Made by a program: the position numbers and the translations under genes
The notes under the pieces: generated by a model
What the model was told of the DNA's origin: nothing
What the model saw: only the letters and a program-made list of their open reading frames with translations
Databases searched by the model: none
NCBI RefSeq assembly: GCF_004343255.1
Contig: NZ_SMDD01000001.1
Span: forward strand, 124,001 to 188,000
Source: Laceyella sacchari
GTDB taxonomy: Bacteria; Bacillota; Bacilli; Thermoactinomycetales; Thermoactinomycetaceae
Length of the DNA: 64,000 bases
Direction: 5' to 3'
Shown: in pieces, positions 59,938 to 64,000 of the stretch
How the letters are laid out: every line of letters begins with the position of its first letter
Position numbering within the stretch: the first letter of the stretch is position 1

Positions 59938-62079
59938 TCACTGCGTTTGCAGTTCGGCTAGCTCTTTTTTTAAGATGGCAGCTTTGATAGCCATATAGTC
60001 TACCTCGTCTGGCAACGCGTCTTTGAGCGGACGGAGTTTGTGTGCGCCCAGCTCGTCGATTTTGCGCATAATCAGTGCTTCCCAGCGAGCGGGGATGAAA
60101 GCGTCCCAATCCAGAGGATGACCGTCCAGGCCAGCGCGGATGAGATGATCTTCGATCGTTCCCCGCGTCAGTTGCCGCAGTTTGGCGATCTCATCGATCG
60201 TTTTTCCTTCTTGGAATAAACGGTAGGTGAGCAGGTGGCTCTGTTCTTTTTCCGGCTGTTCGGGAGCAGAAGGTGTTCGTCTGCGTCCATGCTTGTCCAC
60301 GTATTTTTGAATCAAGGCCAGAAAAGCATGGCCGTGTTTGGCATATTTCAGCTCACCCACACCGGGGATGGCTCGCATCTCCTGTTCGGTGATCGGCAGG
60401 CGGCGGCACATCTCTTTAAGCGTGCTGTCTTGGAAAATGATGTATGGTGGCAATTGTTCCCGCTCGGAAATCGATTTCCTGAGTGCTTTCAGTTCTTCAA
60501 ACAGCAGGGAACCTCGGCTGAGCTCAACTGTCGGCGTGCGCGTTTCTTCGCGGTGGAGCAATACGCGCCGGGAACCTTTTAAGACGTCGATCGCCAAGGG
60601 CGTCAACTTGGCAACGGGCACGCTGGGGTGTGACAGATCCAGGGTGAGGTAATGGTTGCTCACCAACTGGTGGCAAAGCTGGATGATTTCTTTTTCGGTT
60701 TGGTCTTTCATGATGCCGTAGGTGGAGAGGCGATCCAACCCCCAGCTGAGAATGCGCTTGTTTTTGGACCCGCGCAACACCTTGGATACCACGGTGAAGC
60801 CGAAGCGTTCATTCATGCGTTTGATGCAGGAGAAAATCTTTTGCGCATCAATGGTGCGGTCTTCCGCTTCACCCAGCTTTTTGCGGCAATTGCCACAGGT
60901 GCCGCAAGTGTAGGGATGATCATTGCCAAAATACTGGATAAATGCTTGCTGGTAACACTCATCAGTAAAGCAATAATCCACCATGCACCGTAATTTGCTA
61001 AGTTCCAGTGTTTTGCGCTCCGGAGTCATCTCAGAATGGTCGATCAGGTATTTTTGCGTTTCAATATCCTTCGGTGAGAACAGCAGGATGCACTCGCTTC
61101 GGTCGCCGTCTCTTCCGGCCCGTCCCGCTTCCTGATAGTAACATTCCAGATTGCGGGGCAGGTTATAATGGATCACGAAGCGGACATTGGATTTGTCGAT
61201 CCCCATGCCAAACGCGTTGGTAGCGATAATGGTTTGAATCCGGTCATAGGAAAACGCTTCTTGGGCCCGATTGCGCTCCTGATCGCTCATGCCTGCATGA
61301 TATTTGGCGACGGGAAAACCTTCCTCTTGCAAATAGCGATGCAACTGATCTACTTCTTTGCGGGTGGAGCAATATAGGATGCCGGTCTGCCCTGGGTGGT
61401 CGCGCAGATATTGCGCGATGAATTCACGCTTTTGCCCGTCGCGGTGGACATAAAAAGAAAGATTGTTCCGTTCCAATTTAGTCGAGAAAATATGCTTGGG
61501 CGAGATTTGCAACAAATTGGCGATATCATCGCGCACATCGACCGTTGCTGTCGCAGTCAAGGCGGCGATCAACGGTCTGCGCGGCAATGTCAGCAATCGT
61601 TCGGCCATGGAGCGATAGCTGGGGCGAAAGTCATGTCCCCACGTCGAGATACAGTGCGCTTCGTCGATGGTAACCAAATAGATGGGTAATGTCTCAAAAA
61701 TCGCTTGGAAGCGCTCTGATTCCAAACGCTCAGGAGCGATGTAGAGCAATTTGACTTCGCCGGAGCGAAGCGCTTCGATGCGCTGGTCGATCTCATGGGG
61801 TTGTAGCGTGCTGTTGATGTATGTAGCGGAAATGCCTAGTTGCTTTAAGCCGTCCACTTGATCTTTCATCAAGGAGATCAAGGGGGAAATCACGATGGTG
61901 ATCCCTGGAAACATCAGCGCCGGAATTTGGTAGCAAATGGATTTGCCCCCGCCAGTCGGCATGATGCCCATCGTGTTATGCCCGGCCAAGATGCTCTGGA
62001 TGATTTTGCGTTGTCCCGGACGGAAAGTAGCGTAACCGTAAAATTTTTGCAGGAGTAGTTCCGCTTGTTCGATTGACAC
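59938..62079 (-). CDS. recQ: ATP-dependent DNA helicase RecQ
   Basis: RecQ is a 3'-5' helicase in recombination and fork repair. The protein (about 713 residues) has FRPGQRKIIQSILAG, Walker A TGGGKSICYQ, DEAH in IDEAHCISTWGHDFR, NAFGMGIDKSNVRFVIHYNLP, EAGRAGRDG, a zinc-binding Cys set (YCFTDECYQQ, CGTCGNCRK), an RQC winged helix, an HRDC domain (about 505-585) and a C-terminal HTH region (FQEGKTIDEIAKLRQL). GTG 62079 has a weak upstream site; an in-frame ATG at 62103 has none. Confidence 0.94.
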   Translation of the reverse strand: MSIEQAELLLQKFYGYATFRPGQRKIIQSILAGHNTMGIMPTGGGKSICYQIPALMFPGITIVISPLISLMKDQVDGLKQLGISATYINSTLQPHEIDQRIEALRSGEVKLLYIAPERLESERFQAIFETLPIYLVTIDEAHCISTWGHDFRPSYRSMAERLLTLPRRPLIAALTATATVDVRDDIANLLQISPKHIFSTKLERNNLSFYVHRDGQKREFIAQYLRDHPGQTGILYCSTRKEVDQLHRYLQEEGFPVAKYHAGMSDQERNRAQEAFSYDRIQTIIATNAFGMGIDKSNVRFVIHYNLPRNLECYYQEAGRAGRDGDRSECILLFSPKDIETQKYLIDHSEMTPERKTLELSKLRCMVDYCFTDECYQQAFIQYFGNDHPYTCGTCGNCRKKLGEAEDRTIDAQKIFSCIKRMNERFGFTVVSKVLRGSKNKRILSWGLDRLSTYGIMKDQTEKEIIQLCHQLVSNHYLTLDLSHPSVPVAKLTPLAIDVLKGSRRVLLHREETRTPTVELSRGSLLFEELKALRKSISEREQLPPYIIFQDSTLKEMCRRLPITEQEMRAIPGVGELKYAKHGHAFLALIQKYVDKHGRRRTPSAPEQPEKEQSHLLTYRLFQEGKTIDEIAKLRQLTRGTIEDHLIRAGLDGHPLDWDAFIPARWEALIMRKIDELGAHKLRPLKDALPDEVDYMAIKAAILKKELAELQTQ

Positions 62080-62258
62080 TCGTTTCACCCACTTACAAAG
62101 CATAGCTCGACATGATATGCAATCATTTTACATGATTTTTCTGATGTTGGCATGATGGAATTCCCCAGGAAGCGCGCTATCATCCTGGCTCCCTTGTAAG
62201 CAGAGGGCGTCCAAGGTTATCCTATACAATGAACGCAACAAGAGTGGAGGAACGAAAC

Positions 62259-63251
62259 ATGTTATTCATCGACAATCGGAACATCACCGATCCGCGGATC
62301 AACTTGGCGATAGAAGAGTATGCCCTCAAGCATTTGGATATAGAGGAGACATATCTCCTGTTTTATATCAATGAACCTTCCATCATTATCGGCAAACATC
62401 AAAACACAGTGGAAGAAATCAATGTCGATTATGTGCGGGAGAAAGGGATTCATGTGGTGCGCCGGTTATCTGGTGGTGGAGCGGTGTACCATGATTTGGG
62501 CAATCTCAACTTCAGCTTTATCACCAAAGACGATGGCAAGAGCTTTGCTAATTTCCGCAAGTTTACAGAGCCGGTCATCTCCGCGCTGGAGAGTTTGAAC
62601 ATCAAAGCCGAATTAAGCGGGCGGAATGATATTTTGGTCGATGGGAAGAAAGTGTCCGGCAACGCCCAATTTTCAACGAGGGGACGCATGTTCAGCCATG
62701 GCACGCTGATGTTTAATGTCAATATCGAAGAAGTGGTTAAAGCACTGCAAGTGAAGAAGGAAAAAATCGAATCCAAAGGGATCAAATCGGTGCGGAGCCG
62801 GGTTGCCAATCTGGTGGATTATTTGGCGGAACCGATGTCCATCCAGGAATTTCGGCAGGTGTTGTTGACGCACATCTTCGACGGAAAGCAACCGATTCCG
62901 CAGGTTGAACTGACCGCCGCAGATTGGGCCGAGATTGAAAAAATCGCTGACCGGCGCTACCGGAATTGGGATTGGAATTTCGGCGAGTCGCCGGAATTTA
63001 ACGTCCAACACAGCAAGCGGTTCCCGATCGGATCGATTGACATCCGTCTCGATGTCGGGGAAAAAGGCGTCATCCGCCAATGCAAAATCTATGGGGACTT
63101 TTTTGGTGTGGGAGATGTGGCCGATATTGAACAGCGCTTGGCAGGGATTCGATATGACCGGGATGCCATCGAGAAAGCGTTGGCAGATGTGGATGTGAAG
63201 CATTATTTTGGTGATATCACCAAAGAGGAATTTATCGACTTGGTTTATTGA
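62259..63251 (+). CDS. lplJ: Lipoate--protein ligase LplJ
   Basis: LplJ attaches scavenged lipoate to E2 subunits and GcvH in an ATP-dependent reaction. The 330-residue protein has the LplA-type signature: NLAIEEYAL, NEPSIIIGKHQNTVEEIN, VVRRLSGGGAVYHDLGNLNFSFI, GRNDILVDGKKVSGNAQ, and a C-terminal accessory domain. GGAGG lies 8 bases before ATG 62259; the ATG at 62229 is rejected. It is divergent from recQ. Confidence 0.95.
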   Translation: MLFIDNRNITDPRINLAIEEYALKHLDIEETYLLFYINEPSIIIGKHQNTVEEINVDYVREKGIHVVRRLSGGGAVYHDLGNLNFSFITKDDGKSFANFRKFTEPVISALESLNIKAELSGRNDILVDGKKVSGNAQFSTRGRMFSHGTLMFNVNIEEVVKALQVKKEKIESKGIKSVRSRVANLVDYLAEPMSIQEFRQVLLTHIFDGKQPIPQVELTAADWAEIEKIADRRYRNWDWNFGESPEFNVQHSKRFPIGSIDIRLDVGEKGVIRQCKIYGDFFGVGDVADIEQRLAGIRYDRDAIEKALADVDVKHYFGDITKEEFIDLVY

Positions 63252-63301
63252 TGACCAAACACGCCACCCAAGGAAAGAAGATAGTTGGTATTGACACTGG
63301 A

Positions 63302-63333
63302 AAAAGCGATGTCGTCAGCGGGACATCGCTTTT
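63302..63333. terminator. Bidirectional terminator after lplJ
   Basis: A 12-bp perfect stem AAAAGCGATGTC/GACATCGCTTTT with T runs on either strand, between convergent genes. Confidence 0.9.
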
Positions 63334-63335
63334 AT

Positions 63336-63992
63336 TTATACTATGTGTTTCAATTCCCCTTCTGCTAAACGTTTGTTGAACGCCGTCAAAAATGCTTCTT
63401 GCTTATGGTGGAGCACATGTTCTAAAACGAATTCCTGATAGCCTTGTTCAAGGAGGAAATATAATACGCTGCGGAATAGTTTGGGGCCGTGGGGGTTGGT
63501 GGGGTCGATGAGTTGGAAGCTGGAATTGTACTCTTTGATCGTTTCCAGTAGAAAGAGGGTGCTTAAGCGCCCATTGGGCAAGGTGAACGCATATTCTTCC
63601 AGTATATAGCGATTGCGGTTGCCGCTGAATTGTACGCGTTCTTTGGGGATCAATGGCGGATGTTGTTGGTTTAGGACATGGGGCGCGATCGTCAAATCGA
63701 GCCGGTCGTGTTGGGTTGAGATGAAGCGACGAACCGCTTTGTAGTTGTTGAGGGCGGGAACAAGGGAAATGCGGCCGAGGAATGTTTGGATGATCAATTT
63801 ATCATCGATGATCTTATAACCAAACAATATGTCTTGATCGATAAAGCCCCAGCCTTTTGGTGACAAGGTAATGCGGCCCAAATGCAGGAGCTGTTGCAAT
63901 CTGATTCGCAGCAGGGAGAGACTTGGGCAAGGACTGATTCGCTCTGTCCAACGTTCATACGCATGGTTGTCGATGTGAACGGTCAATTCCAT
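63336..63992 (-). CDS. Hypothetical protein, 218 residues
   Basis: I do not recognise this protein. It begins MELTVHIDNHAYERWTERI, then a beta-rich stretch (GRITLSPKGWGFIDQDILFGYKII) and ends with a helical region. The HAxxRWxER start recurs in several uncharacterised Firmicutes proteins. The ATG lies 8 bases from the window edge, so its ribosome site and possible earlier starts cannot be judged. Confidence 0.65.
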   Translation of the reverse strand: MELTVHIDNHAYERWTERISPCPSLSLLRIRLQQLLHLGRITLSPKGWGFIDQDILFGYKIIDDKLIIQTFLGRISLVPALNNYKAVRRFISTQHDRLDLTIAPHVLNQQHPPLIPKERVQFSGNRNRYILEEYAFTLPNGRLSTLFLLETIKEYNSSFQLIDPTNPHGPKLFRSVLYFLLEQGYQEFVLEHVLHHKQEAFLTAFNKRLAEGELKHIV

Positions 63993-64000
63993 GGATGCGG

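Overview
The window reads as a chromosomal piece of a spore-forming, moderately GC-rich Gram-positive bacterium of the Bacillales, most likely a thermophilic Thermoactinomycetaceae (inference from gene content, not from a marker-gene comparison). Supporting signs are PolC-type replicase, Spo0E-family and SleL/YaaH-type sporulation proteins, HemQ, YkyA, OhrR, strong AGGAGG ribosome sites, frequent GTG/TTG starts, and Bacillus yuz/yut/yum/yui gene order.

Region 1 (1-5.8 kb): the 3' end of yuzD, then a poly-gamma-glutamate operon (pgsB, pgsC, pgsA, a CapD/Ggt-type transpeptidase broken by a frameshift in a G6 tract, and an unknown membrane-anchored protein). Region 2 (5.9-16.2 kb): conserved Bacillales housekeeping genes: yuzB, mqnE (futalosine menaquinone route), a Spo0E-like phosphatase, an ErpA/YutM Fe-S carrier, yumC, ndh, yuiA, hemQ, yuiB, a BtuF-like binding protein, yuiD and small zinc-ribbon proteins. 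Redox, haem, quinone and Fe-S functions are concentrated here. Region 3 (16.2-30 kb): two tRNA-Leu genes with their own promoters, a LysM-GH18 spore hydrolase, glycerate kinase, a YkyA lipoprotein, a CshA-like helicase, a lone Fe-S PD-(D/E)XK nuclease, an acyl-CoA ligase, an M15 peptidase and polC.

Region 4 (30-38 kb) is accessory: a membrane protein/XRE regulator pair with a perfect 20-bp operator palindrome, a two-gene operon of unknown small proteins behind a Fur-box promoter, a cell-wall-binding-repeat protein, a secreted SNase-LTD nuclease, ohrR, and a yidC/spoIIIJ-type insertase gene split by a 1.6-kb insert. Removing the insert between 4-bp direct repeats restores a 261-codon frame.

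Region 5 (38-47 kb): one 8-kb gene for an iterative type I synthase: KS-AT-ACPx4-KR-DH-PPTase-double hot-dog thioesterase. It is intermediate between PUFA synthases (tandem ACPs) and enediyne polyene synthases (built-in PPTase, enediyne-type thioesterase), and carries its own activating and release domains. A small dimeric alpha/beta-barrel protein is encoded just upstream.

Region 6 (47-64 kb): nucleoside hydrolase, truncated haemoglobin, decayed genes (an ADP-ribosyltransferase-like fragment and a lipoprotein with an in-frame stop), tandem paralogous lipoproteins, a V8-like serine protease, YhzD-like protein, MscS channel, MFS transporter, penicillin-binding-type hydrolase, RNase Z, HAD phosphatase, metallo-beta-lactamase-fold protein, RecQ, LplJ and an unknown gene at the edge. 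No rRNA, CRISPR array or intact transposase was seen.
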